Source: Spartobacteria bacterium (lineage in GTDB: Bacteria; Verrucomicrobiota; Verrucomicrobiia; Chthoniobacterales; UBA10450). From it: a stretch of 7,217 bases of DNA. Positions within the stretch are counted from its first letter, which is position 1, and every line of letters begins with the position of its first letter. This document shows, piece by piece, positions 1 to 6,155 of this stretch. Location: positions 1-7,217 of the forward strand of contig JAJPJU010000230.1 in NCBI GenBank assembly GCA_021324035.1. Reading direction: 5' to 3'. The position numbers and the translations under genes are program-made. Below the pieces are notes generated by a model. That model was not told the origin of the DNA. It saw only the letters and a program-made list of their open reading frames with translations, and did not search any database.

Positions 1-377
1 AGAATTCGATTGCCACCCTGAATGTCGAACTCCACCGGCACTTCAACCGGGCTGCGAGTTCCGGGCTGAAACTGCCATTGCAACAGAGCTTTCACCGCCA
101 ATTTGTTCAGATCTTCGTAGCCAGTGCTTTGCAGGATTTTAACTTCATCGACCTGGCCGCTTTTGGCGTTGATTGTCAGCCGAAACCTGCCGCGGCCTTT
201 CGCGCCATGAATCACGAACCCCATCGGATACTCGGGTTCGATCTTTTTCACCAATCCGGGAGGCGATCCCGTTGTTACGATTGGCTCCACGCCGTGCCGC
301 TGCGCTTCGGCGGAAAAGAATGCAAACGGCAACGCGAACAAGCTGACGATAGCGATCTTCAATGAATGGGTAGGCAT
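1..377 (-). CDS. Exported TonB C-terminal domain protein, partial (3' end beyond the left edge)
   Basis: Reading from the ATG at 377 down to base 1 gives 125 open codons without a stop, so the gene continues past the window. The first 25 or so residues form a signal peptide: a short polar start with Lys7, a hydrophobic core IAIVSLFALPFAFF, then SAEA before a likely cleavage site. The remainder matches the TonB C-terminal fold. It has a PEYP motif near residue 50, a GRGRFRLTINAKSGQV strand-turn, then KILQSTGYEDLNKLAVKAL, and then WQFQPGTRSPVEVPVEF, the family's W-x-F-x-P-G hallmark. In classical TonB this domain contacts outer-membrane receptors. Here there is no long proline-rich spacer, so it is a short stand-alone TonB_C protein of unknown partner, common in environmental Gram-negatives. 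It is divergent from the ABC-F gene. No Shine-Dalgarno site is visible. The domain call is secure; the role is not. Confidence 0.85.
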   Translation of the reverse strand, partial: MPTHSLKIAIVSLFALPFAFFSAEAQRHGVEPIVTTGSPPGLVKKIEPEYPMGFVIHGAKGRGRFRLTINAKSGQVDEVKILQSTGYEDLNKLAVKALLQWQFQPGTRSPVEVPVEFDIQGGNRI

Positions 378-403
378 GCCAAAAACTAACTGGATTCAGC
401 GGC

Positions 404-416
404 AGTGACAAGTGAC
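404..416 (+). repeat. AGTGACA heptad repeat, short copy in the divergent gap
   Basis: The 13 bases AGTGACAAGTGAC are two near-identical heptads, and the same 13-mer recurs at 2423, 2863 and (inverted) 2965-2977. Here it lies between two divergent genes and not at a gene end. After it the sequence diverges from the longer copies. Confidence 0.75.
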
Positions 417-419
417 GGC

Positions 420-444
420 CGACGCCGAGTTGCGCAAGGCGTCG
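420..444 (+). promoter_or_regulatory. Hairpin in the gap upstream of the ABC-F gene
   Basis: CGACGCC (420-426) pairs perfectly with GGCGTCG (438-444) across an 11-base loop, 28 bases before the ABC-F start codon. It directly follows the repeat copy at 404-416. Some ABC-F genes are known to be controlled by attenuation in the leader. Here I see no leader peptide or U-tract, so a regulatory role is only possible. Confidence 0.3.
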
Positions 445-472
445 AACGAGGCAACACTGCGCGCTCTCCGGT

Positions 473-2434
473 ATGCTGACCGCTTCCCAACTTTCAAAAT
501 CTTTCGCCGGCCGGGCGCTCTTTGAGGACGTCTCCCTTCAGGTCAATCGCGGAGACCGGATCGGATTGGTCGGCCCCAACGGCGCTGGCAAATCAACATT
601 GTTCTCGCTGATTCTCGGCGAGACATCGCCGGACAACGGGACCATAGCGATCGAGAAGAATGCGACGATCGGGTTTCTTCCGCAGGAAACTGCAGCCGCT
701 GGAGACGAGACGGTGCTCGAACTTGCTCTGGCCGTTTCGCCGGAGCTTGTGCACGCGCAGAAAGTGATCAAACAACATGAAGCCGGTCATGGATCGGACG
801 ACGTTGCCTATCATGATGCGCTCCATGTTTTTGATGAGCACGGCGGCTGGGAGCTTGAACCGAAGGCGAACCGCGTTCTGGCCGGACTCGCTTTTCGCGA
901 AACTGATTTCGATCGCCCGGCGCGCGCTTTAAGTGGCGGCTGGGTCATGCGCGCGCATCTCGCGCGGTTACTCGTGATGCAGCCTGATCTCCTTTTACTC
1001 GACGAACCGACGAACCATCTCGATCTCGAATCGCTCCAATGGTTTCAGGAATATCTGCGAACTTATCCAGGCGCGATTGTTATGATCTCGCACGATCGCG
1101 AATTTTTGAATCAGCTTGTCGGAAGCATCGTCGAGATCGCGCACACGAAACTCGTCCGTTATCGCGGTAACTGGGACCAATACGTCGAGCAAAAGGCCGC
1201 GCGCGAGGAGCAACACCTGGCGGCTTACAAAAATCAACAGAAAGAAATCGCATCGCTCCAATTGTTTGCCGATCGATTTCGGGCCAAGGCGAGCAAAGCG
1301 TCACAGGCGCAGAGCAAGCTGAAGCAGATCGAGCGGATAAAAAAAATCGCGGCCCCGGTCGCACGCGGAAAAACGATCAAGTTCCATTTTCCGCAACCGG
1401 TGCGCAGCGGTCTGCGCGTGATCACATTGAAAGATGTCGACCATGCCTACGGCGATCTGGAGGTTTATCGCGGACTGCAATTTCAAGCCGAGCGTGGTCA
1501 ACGGATGGTTCTGGTCGGCCCGAACGGCGCCGGCAAATCGACCCTCCTGAAATTGCTCGCCGGCGCCCTGCCGGTGCAACAAGGCGTGCGCGAGCTGGGG
1601 CACAATGTGCGATCGGGTTATTTCTCGCAAAACCGAATCGACGTGCTCAACCCTAGCCACACCGTTCTTGAAAGCGCGCGAGACATGCCCAATCCCGTGT
1701 CCGAACAAACCGCGCGCACTGTTCTTGGTTCATTTTTGTTCCGCGGTGACGATGTCTTCAAGACGGTGGCGGTCTTGAGCGGTGGCGAAAAATCCCGACT
1801 GGCCCTGGTCAGGTTACTGCTCGATCCGCCTAACCTTCTGCTGATGGACGAACCGACGACCCATTTGGACGTCGGCTCGATCGACGCCCTCATCGGCGCG
1901 CTGAAGCAATATCATGGGACGCTCATCTTTATTAGTCACGACGTCCATTTTATTCGCGCCATCGCGACGAGTGTTCTGCATATTAATGCAGGTCGCCTCA
2001 CCTTTTATCCCGGCGACTACGATTACTATTTAGATAAATCGAAGGCGGTTTCAGCCAAGCTCGCTCTCACCGCCGGCCCCGATGCACCAGCGGTTAACGG
2101 CCGCAAGCCCGAGACCGGCAAGCAGAACGTCTCTGGTCCCAGAAAACAAAAGGAGCAGAAGCGTGCCGAAGCCGAGGCCCGCAACGCGATCTCGAAGGCG
2201 AAGCGTGAAAAAGAAAAGCGCCTCCACGAGCTCGAGACGAAAATCGCAGCCTTGGAAGAACAACAAAAAGAATTGGCTGCGGCCCTGGAGGATCCGGCCG
2301 TTTATCAATTGGGTGGCCGGGCCACAGCGATCAATCGCGATCTCTCGGTTGTGGCGCACGATCTTGCCCGCCTGACCGCCGAGTGGGAAAACGTGACGGA
2401 CTCTAAGTCAATAGTAAGCCGAAGTGACAAGTGA
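473..2434 (+). CDS. ABC-F family ATPase (ribosome-associated translation factor type)
   Basis: This 653-residue soluble protein has two ATP-binding cassettes and no membrane segments, the layout of ABC-F proteins (Uup, EttA, YdiF, YheS), which bind the ribosomal E site and assist or rescue translation. Cassette 1 has Walker A GPNGAGKS (34-41), Gln71, signature LSGGW (153-157), Walker B with DEPTNHLD (177-184; catalytic Glu178) and His207. A charged linker follows (about 225-310), with the family's ADRFRAKASKASQAQSK stretch (266-282) that contacts P-site tRNA. Cassette 2 has Walker A (349-356), LSGGEKSR (435-442), DEPTTHLD (459-466; Glu460) and His489. Residues 560-640 form a Lys/Glu-rich coiled-coil C-terminal domain as in Uup and YdiF. 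The second cassette has Thr463 where Asn is usual. The last codons and the TGA lie inside the downstream heptad repeat, giving the tail SDK. The subfamily is uncertain, so no symbol is given; a housekeeping role is likelier than antibiotic resistance. Confidence 0.95.
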   Translation: MLTASQLSKSFAGRALFEDVSLQVNRGDRIGLVGPNGAGKSTLFSLILGETSPDNGTIAIEKNATIGFLPQETAAAGDETVLELALAVSPELVHAQKVIKQHEAGHGSDDVAYHDALHVFDEHGGWELEPKANRVLAGLAFRETDFDRPARALSGGWVMRAHLARLLVMQPDLLLLDEPTNHLDLESLQWFQEYLRTYPGAIVMISHDREFLNQLVGSIVEIAHTKLVRYRGNWDQYVEQKAAREEQHLAAYKNQQKEIASLQLFADRFRAKASKASQAQSKLKQIERIKKIAAPVARGKTIKFHFPQPVRSGLRVITLKDVDHAYGDLEVYRGLQFQAERGQRMVLVGPNGAGKSTLLKLLAGALPVQQGVRELGHNVRSGYFSQNRIDVLNPSHTVLESARDMPNPVSEQTARTVLGSFLFRGDDVFKTVAVLSGGEKSRLALVRLLLDPPNLLLMDEPTTHLDVGSIDALIGALKQYHGTLIFISHDVHFIRAIATSVLHINAGRLTFYPGDYDYYLDKSKAVSAKLALTAGPDAPAVNGRKPETGKQNVSGPRKQKEQKRAEAEARNAISKAKREKEKRLHELETKIAALEEQQKELAAALEDPAVYQLGGRATAINRDLSVVAHDLARLTAEWENVTDSKSIVSRSDK

Positions 2435-2457
2435 CCTGTGACGAGTGACAAGTAAGA
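2423..2457 (+). repeat. AGTGACA heptad tandem repeat, five units
   Basis: Five consecutive 7-base units start at 2423, 2430, 2437, 2444 and 2451; the first four fit NGTGACN and the fifth is degenerate (AGTAAGA). TGA falls at 2425, 2432, 2439 and 2446, closing all three forward frames. The TGA at 2432-2434 is the ABC-F stop. The last unit ends three bases before the ATG of the next gene, and its AAGA may act as a very weak ribosome binding site. Confidence 0.85.
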
Positions 2458-2460
2458 GTA

Positions 2461-2874
2461 ATGAAGCGCGGAGCGCTGATCGGACTGCTCATTGCAATCA
2501 CGGTTGTCTCCGATGCGTTAACGCTTTCGAAGGACGACGAGCTTGCCCGGGATGCGGCGGTGCAATGGTTGCAACTTGTCGATGCCGGTCGTTTTGACGA
2601 AGCGGCCTCACAAGGTTCGACGGAAGTTCGCTCTTTCGACCAGTGGCTGAATTATTTCGCGGTTCATCGCGGACCGCTGGGTCGGGCGAACAAACGAAAA
2701 ATTATCGAGGTGAAACACACCGCAAATCTTCCCGGCCTGCCCGATGTCCGGCGTTATGCGATGATCCGGTTCAAGACCGCATTCGAACGCAACCCGGCTG
2801 CGACTGAAGAGGTCGTTCTCGCGAAAATCGGCTGCTGCTGGGAAATCTTCGGCTACGCCATCAGTGACAAGTGA
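2461..2874 (+). CDS. Exported DUF4019-family protein
   Basis: This is a 137-residue protein with an N-terminal signal peptide (Lys2-Arg3, hydrophobic stretch 5-20, probable cleavage after about residue 19). The mature part fits DUF4019, a small periplasmic family of unknown function. It has AVQWLQLVDAGRFDEA (33-48), a central Trp62, then RGPLGRANKR (70-79), LPGLPD (90-95), an RYAMIRFKTAFE strand, and the closing WEIFGYAI (127-134). The domain is complete and the protein ends right after it with SDK, whose codons and TGA belong to the heptad repeat. The ATG lies 26 bases after the ABC-F stop, in the same direction, so the two may be cotranscribed, with a repeat filling the gap. The start is supported by the signal peptide. 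Family assignment is by motif pattern from memory; function is unknown. Confidence 0.8.
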   Translation: MKRGALIGLLIAITVVSDALTLSKDDELARDAAVQWLQLVDAGRFDEAASQGSTEVRSFDQWLNYFAVHRGPLGRANKRKIIEVKHTANLPGLPDVRRYAMIRFKTAFERNPAATEEVVLAKIGCCWEIFGYAISDK

Positions 2875-2977
2875 CGTGTGAACAGTGACCAGTTCAGAGC
2901 GAACAAATTCATAATGATCGAACGCCTGATTAAGTCCCGTGACCTCGCTGGTCACTCGTCACCGGTCACTTGTCACT
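2863..2977. repeat. 115-bp element with 30-bp imperfect inverted arms built of AGTGACA heptads
   Basis: The left arm (2863-2892) and the reverse complement of the right arm (2948-2977) agree at 26 of 30 positions, and the outermost 13 bases are identical. The 55-base centre (2893-2947) shows no coding sign. The right arm, read on the minus strand, also agrees at 28 of 30 positions with the plus-strand copy starting at 2423. The left arm overlaps the end of the DUF4019 gene and supplies its TGA (2872-2874). Transcribed, the arms would make a long hairpin. It resembles paired REP units or a small non-autonomous element, but no target-site duplication or transposase is visible. Confidence 0.8.
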
Positions 2978-3371
2978 CTTCTTAGGTTTGCCACTGAATT
3001 CTCGGCCACCGAAAGATATTGCCGCGAATTTCCGGCTGCGAAGCAAGCCGTCGTTGTTTCCAAGTCGCGAGACTGAACCGCCGGAGAACCTCACTCCGTC
3101 GTTTGGGAATTTTGTGCTGAACGATATAAAGCGCGCTGTTCTGTGTAACTGTTGGTTCCATCATAACCCTGCACCTCCGTTGTAATTAATTCGTATCCAG
3201 GACGAATCTTGGTTGCCCCGAACCAGTAGTGAGACGTTGGGCCCACAGCGCTTGTTCAAATATTAGCGCATTTGCCAGAGGGCCTGGCTCTGGTGCGATT
3301 CGTCGTTAAAATATTCAATACGGGCTTGTGTCAGGTGCGATACCCCCGGTAGTCTCGGGTTTTCCCTGAGC
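2978..3371. other. 394-bp gene-poor stretch
   Basis: No confidently recognised gene lies here. It holds one doubtful 60-codon minus-strand frame (2982-3164, listed separately). It also holds two small hairpins: ATTCGT/ACGAAT at 3189-3207 with a 7-base loop, and CCAGAG/CTCTGG at 3275-3293 with a 7-base loop. GGTGCGAT occurs twice, near 3292 and 3334. Neither hairpin is followed by a T-run, so they are not classical terminators. The promoter of the gene starting at 3372 should lie here, possibly around the AT-rich TTAAAATATTCAAT at 3306-3319, but no convincing -35/-10 pair is visible. Confidence 0.5.
2982..3164 (-). CDS. Possible small basic protein, 60 residues, unrecognised
   Basis: This frame is doubtful but has two points in its favour. 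On the minus strand GGAGG (3178-3174) stands 9 bases before a doubled ATG (3164, 3161), the best Shine-Dalgarno match I see in this window. Its TAA is followed five bases later by AGTGACA heptads in the same relative orientation as at the ends of the ABC-F and DUF4019 genes. The predicted protein is rich in Arg and Lys (KIPKRRSEVLRR, TWKQRR) with Trp residues near the C-terminus, and has no signal peptide or family motif I know. It could be a chance frame or the remnant of a longer gene. If real, it converges on the DUF4019 gene, with the inverted-repeat element between them. Confidence 0.25.
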   Translation of the reverse strand: MMEPTVTQNSALYIVQHKIPKRRSEVLRRFSLATWKQRRLASQPEIRGNIFRWPRIQWQT

Positions 3372-3884
3372 GTGTTTACCAAGCGGCTTGTTTTTTCAGC
3401 ATTGTTTGTTTGTTCGGTTCCGATCGGTGCGTTCGCCGGTGACGCCGTCGCCATCGGCTACAATTACGAAGGCGCCTGGACCTCCGTGACCTACAATCGC
3501 TCGTCCACTCCCAAAGGCGGCCCCAATTATCACGACTCAACCAAAGCTTGTCAGTTCGCGGTGCGCGATCTTTGGGCGCGAGCCAGCGAATATTTGGCCC
3601 GAACTGAAATCGTCGGCCAATCCGATCGCACCGGTTACGTTGCCGTCGCTCAGGGAAAAGCGGTCGAGCGCAACAAGGATGTCACCGCGGTCGGGCGCGG
3701 TAAAACGCAAAACGAAGCCGACGCCAACGCACTCAAATTGTTAACCGGTCGCGAAGCAACCACCGAACCGTCGATCGTGTATCGTTATTTTTCTTACGGC
3801 GATGACTCCAGCACGCGCCATTCACGATCGAAACACTCGACCAAACGCCTCGCGGCGTCGCAGACAACGAAACGCCGAACATAA
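3372..3884 (+). CDS. Exported protein of unknown function, weakly DUF4189-like
   Basis: This is a 170-residue protein starting at GTG. The start is supported by a textbook signal peptide: Lys4-Arg5, hydrophobic VFSALFVCSVPIGAF, cleavage after AFA at residue 22. The mature protein seems to have two related halves. The first (about 24-68) has DAVAIGYNYEGAW, a Gly/Pro/Asn loop and ACQFAVRDL. The second (about 88-125) has GYVAVAQGKAVERNKDVTAV, then GRGKTQNEADANALKLL. The A-V/I-A then small-repeat then A-x-x-x-A-L pattern recalls DUF4189, but the paired cysteines of that family are absent and only Cys60 remains in the mature chain. A VYRYFSYGDD segment is followed by a basic Ser/Thr/Arg/Lys tail (147-170). 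It converges on the minus-strand gene ending at 3965. No Shine-Dalgarno site is seen. It is surely coding; the function is unknown. Confidence 0.75.
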   Translation: MFTKRLVFSALFVCSVPIGAFAGDAVAIGYNYEGAWTSVTYNRSSTPKGGPNYHDSTKACQFAVRDLWARASEYLARTEIVGQSDRTGYVAVAQGKAVERNKDVTAVGRGKTQNEADANALKLLTGREATTEPSIVYRYFSYGDDSSTRHSRSKHSTKRLAASQTTKRRT

Positions 3885-3916
3885 CTCGCCCCTAAATTTT
3901 TAGTCAGGATTGGCCC

Positions 3917-3938
3917 GATTTCTACGAGACCCGAAATC
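3917..3938. terminator. Weak hairpin between convergent genes
   Basis: GATTTC (3917-3922) pairs perfectly with GAAATC (3933-3938) over a 10-base loop, in the 80-base gap between two convergent genes. It is AT-rich and has no T-run on either side, so termination is suggested mainly by position. Confidence 0.2.
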
Positions 3939-3960
3939 CATTAAATCCTGTTAATCCTGT
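3934..3960. repeat. Three 9-bp tandem units, TAATCCTGT type
   Basis: Units of nine bases start at 3934 (AAATCCATT), 3943 (AAATCCTGT) and 3952 (TAATCCTGT), degenerate but clearly in register. The array ends four bases before the TAA of the minus-strand gene at 3965-3967. It lies between two convergent genes and is unrelated to the AGTGACA family. Confidence 0.65.
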
Positions 3961-3964
3961 CGAA

Positions 3965-4294
3965 TTATTCCTTAATCAAAATTACGCGGTCGGCGACATT
4001 TTCGCCGGCAGTTTTCATGTAATGAACGCGGACTTTCTGGTCTTTGCTTAACGCTGGCGACTCAAGCGGTTTCCCGTCGGCGTCCACATAAACCACGCTT
4101 TTGCTGAGCTTGAATTGGGTCGGTTCGTTCGGCGCCAGCGTGTCCAGGATCAGGATGCTTCCGGGCGTGTAATCTTTAATAGTACCGGTGCTTTCCGCGC
4201 CGGCCTTTGGATCGGGACTGCTGCTGGTCGGCTGAGCGACGGCCAATCCGCAAGCCAGGATCACCGCGAGGGAAAATACAATTCGTTGCTTCAT
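3965..4294 (-). CDS. Small exported protein, unknown function, beta-rich
   Basis: This is a 109-residue protein beginning MKQR, with a hydrophobic core IVFSLAVILACGLAVA and probable cleavage before Gln21. A Cys15 inside the core makes a poor lipobox (ILAC), so a soluble periplasmic protein is likelier than a lipoprotein. A Ser/Pro-rich linker (22-35) leads to a compact domain with alternating hydrophobics suggesting beta strands: GTIKDYTPGSILILDT, then PTQFKLSKSVVYVDADGKPL, then KVRVHYMKTAGENVADRVILI. This resembles small OB-like periplasmic domains (DUF5666-like pattern), but I cannot name the family. It is divergent from the MscS gene, with a 131-base gap holding a hairpin-forming repeat. 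Its stop codon almost touches the 9-bp tandem repeat. Codon choice and the signal peptide support a real gene. Confidence 0.75.
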   Translation of the reverse strand: MKQRIVFSLAVILACGLAVAQPTSSSPDPKAGAESTGTIKDYTPGSILILDTLAPNEPTQFKLSKSVVYVDADGKPLESPALSKDQKVRVHYMKTAGENVADRVILIKE

Positions 4295-4347
4295 ACTCGA
4301 CAGCGTTTCGCATGCCGGGAGGCGTTTAGCCGTCTGATTTCAGCAGA

Positions 4348-4426
4348 TTAACCACTAATGGACACCAATGGGCACGAATTGCTCTGTTGAAAAACCTTCG
4401 TGTCGATTCGTGTATATTTGTGGTTA
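4348..4426. repeat. 10-bp tandem units in inverted arms ending at the MscS start codon
   Basis: The left arm holds three 10-base units from 4348 (TTAACCACTA, ATGGACACCA, ATGGGCACGA). The right arm holds three inverted units from 4397 (TTCGTGTCGA, TTCGTGTATA, TTTGTGGTTA). Bases 4350-4378 and 4397-4425 are complementary at 23 of 29 positions, with two further G-U pairs possible in RNA, around an 18-base loop (4379-4396). The final A of the right arm (4426) is the first base of the MscS ATG, leaving no space for a separate ribosome binding site. A hairpin here could sequester the start. Confidence 0.8.
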
Positions 4427-6099
4427 TGTTTTTGAAACGGACATTTTGCGCGCTGATTGGGCTCATTGCCCTCAGCGCGAGCGCGGCATCGCCGACTGCT
4501 TCGCCTACGCCATCCCCCACTCCGTCTCCGGCCGACTCCCAGGTTTCGACAATCGCGCAATCGGTTACGGAGCTGTCCGCGCAACGGGCCGCGGCCGATC
4601 GCTCGAAAATTTATCGCGCAGGACGCGATTATGGTTTGTGGCTCGATCAATTCGCCCAGGATTCCGGCAGCAAGTTCCTGCAACGAGATGTGTTCGAACA
4701 CGTGACCTGGATACGATTGATCGATTCCATCGGCAGCTTGGTTTTGCTGGCCATTCTCGGTGGTCTCTTTGTCTGGATCGCTCGACGCAGCGCGGGCGAG
4801 ATTCAATCGCAAAAAAGCCAGTCCACGCTTCAGCTCGCGGTCTCGGCGATTCGTAAACCGTTCGCGCTTTTCCTTGTCATGTGCGGCGGCGCGTTTGCGC
4901 TCATGCCGATCGCGACCGGTATCATCGGCCGTCCGACCCGCATCTTCTATGTCGGGTTGCTGACCACGATTCTTTACGCGGGATGGATCATCGCGCTATT
5001 GTGGCTCATATTCCGCGCCATTCGCGCGATCGAAAAGCGAATGAATCAGTGGGCCGATCGCACTGGAAGCATTGTCGCCAAAGTCATTATTCCAATTGCC
5101 GGCCATACGGCGCGTCTCGCAGTACCGCTGCTCGGCATCATTCTCTTGCTCCCACTGCTGCGGTTGCCGGACAACTGGACCTGGGCAACCGAAAAAGGTT
5201 TCGGGATTCTGCTGATCATCGCGTTCTCGTTCCTGGTCATTCGCGGCGTCAACGCAGTGCAGACCGCGCTAATGAGCCGGCATCGCTTGGATGTTCCGGA
5301 CAACGTCTCGGCGCGACGAATTTACACCCAGGTTTCGGTGATTCGGAAAATCATCGTGACGACGGTGGTGATCATCGCCACGGGATCGATTCTGATGATG
5401 TTCGATCCGGTGCGCCAATTCGGGACCAGCATTCTCGCATCGGCCGGCATTGCCGGAATCGTGATCGGTTTCGCCGCCCAAAAAACTTTAGGCAACGTGC
5501 TCGCCGGAATTCAGATCGCGCTGACTCAACCGCTCCTGATCGACGATATCGTGGTGGTTGAGGGCGAGTTTGGGCAGATCGAAGAGATCACGCTGACCTA
5601 CGTCACAGTCCGGACCTGGGACCTGCGACGATTGATTTTGCCGATCACTTATTTCGTCGAGAAACCGTTCCAGAACTGGAGCCGGGTCTCGACCGAGTTG
5701 TTGGGCACGGTCATTCTCTATTTGGATTATCAAGCACCGATGGGTGAATTGCGGAAAGAACTAAAACATCTGGTGGAGAATAATCCGAAATGGGACCGCA
5801 GAGTGTGCGGACTGCAGGTCACTGACGCGAAAGAGCACACCATCGAAGTTCGGGCACTGGTCAGCGGCGTCGATGCGGGCAAACTGGGTGATCTCCGCGC
5901 CGAAGTTCGCGAAGGGCTAATCAACTTTCTGGTCCGCAATTATCCCGAAAGCCTGCCCCGCTCCCGCAACATGTCCGTTGATGACGAACATCCAAAAGCC
6001 TCCCGCCGAAAATCTGCCGACGACGGAGAATCAACTCCCGGAGCCGAGCACGAGAGAGGAGATAAATCCCCGGGCGTACATCCCGAAAGCCAAAACTGA
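4426..6099 (+). CDS. MscS-family mechanosensitive ion channel
   Basis: This is a 557-residue inner-membrane channel that should open under membrane tension and release solutes on osmotic downshift. I chose the ATG at 4426: it gives a clean signal peptide (Lys4-Arg5, core TFCALIGLIALSASA). The in-frame TTG at 4387 would add 13 residues encoded wholly by the loop and right arm of the repeat. A Ser-Pro-Thr-rich linker follows (22-36), then a periplasmic part to about residue 95. Hydrophobic segments lie near 102-119, 145-165, 172-197, 231-246, 258-274 and 307-326. The pore helix (333-365) holds the family's Gly/Ala pattern ASAGIAGIVIGFAAQKTLGN. The MscS beta domain follows (LIDDIVVVEGEFGQIEEITL, then YVTVRTWDLRRLILPITYF, then NWSR) and an alpha/beta C-terminal domain to about 510. 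The last 45 residues are a charged, disordered-looking tail. It is larger than E. coli MscS (286 residues) and closer to multi-helix paralogues. Confidence 0.93.
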   Translation: MFLKRTFCALIGLIALSASAASPTASPTPSPTPSPADSQVSTIAQSVTELSAQRAAADRSKIYRAGRDYGLWLDQFAQDSGSKFLQRDVFEHVTWIRLIDSIGSLVLLAILGGLFVWIARRSAGEIQSQKSQSTLQLAVSAIRKPFALFLVMCGGAFALMPIATGIIGRPTRIFYVGLLTTILYAGWIIALLWLIFRAIRAIEKRMNQWADRTGSIVAKVIIPIAGHTARLAVPLLGIILLLPLLRLPDNWTWATEKGFGILLIIAFSFLVIRGVNAVQTALMSRHRLDVPDNVSARRIYTQVSVIRKIIVTTVVIIATGSILMMFDPVRQFGTSILASAGIAGIVIGFAAQKTLGNVLAGIQIALTQPLLIDDIVVVEGEFGQIEEITLTYVTVRTWDLRRLILPITYFVEKPFQNWSRVSTELLGTVILYLDYQAPMGELRKELKHLVENNPKWDRRVCGLQVTDAKEHTIEVRALVSGVDAGKLGDLRAEVREGLINFLVRNYPESLPRSRNMSVDDEHPKASRRKSADDGESTPGAEHERGDKSPGVHPESQN

Positions 6100-6113
6100 T
6101 GGACATTCTGCAC

Positions 6114-6155
6114 CCTGAAATCAGACATCTGACGTCAGACATCTTACATCCGAAC
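6114..6155 (+). repeat. TCTGACA heptad tandem repeat, six units
   Basis: Six 7-base units run from 6114 to 6155 with consensus TCTGACA. TCAGACA occurs twice exactly (6121 and 6135), and the ten bases TCAGACATCT repeat with a 14-base offset. CTGACGTCAG at 6129-6138 is a perfect palindrome. The array fills most of the 57-base gap between the MscS and methyltransferase genes and ends one base before the methyltransferase ATG, so no Shine-Dalgarno site is present. It shares period 7 and a TGA-bearing core with the AGTGACA family but differs in sequence. Confidence 0.75.

Noticed and set aside
78..365. 95-codon plus-strand frame at the left edge
   Set aside because: It is the complement of the TonB_C gene, whose signal peptide and WQFQPG motif are convincing on the minus strand.
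459..471. ABC-F gene as an antibiotic-resistance determinant
   Set aside because: No leader peptide or resistance context is visible, and the Uup/YdiF-like C-terminal coiled coil fits housekeeping ABC-F proteins better.
2423..2977. CRISPR array or integron attC sites formed by the AGTGACA copies
   Set aside because: Units are 7 bp and contiguous, there are no regular unique spacers, no cas or integrase gene, and no attC core sites.
2970..3185. 71-codon plus-strand frame in the gene-poor stretch
   Set aside because: It begins inside the repeat arm with no ribosome binding site and no recognisable domain or signal peptide.
4387..4425. TTG start adding 13 residues to the MscS protein
   Set aside because: The extra residues come from the hairpin loop and right arm, have no Shine-Dalgarno site, and would displace the signal peptide from the N-terminus.
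4368..5561. Long alternative forward frames inside the MscS gene (4368-4856 and 4881-5561)
   Set aside because: They lie in another frame of a strongly supported membrane protein, are Arg/Ser/His-rich like typical GC-rich shadows, and show no motif.
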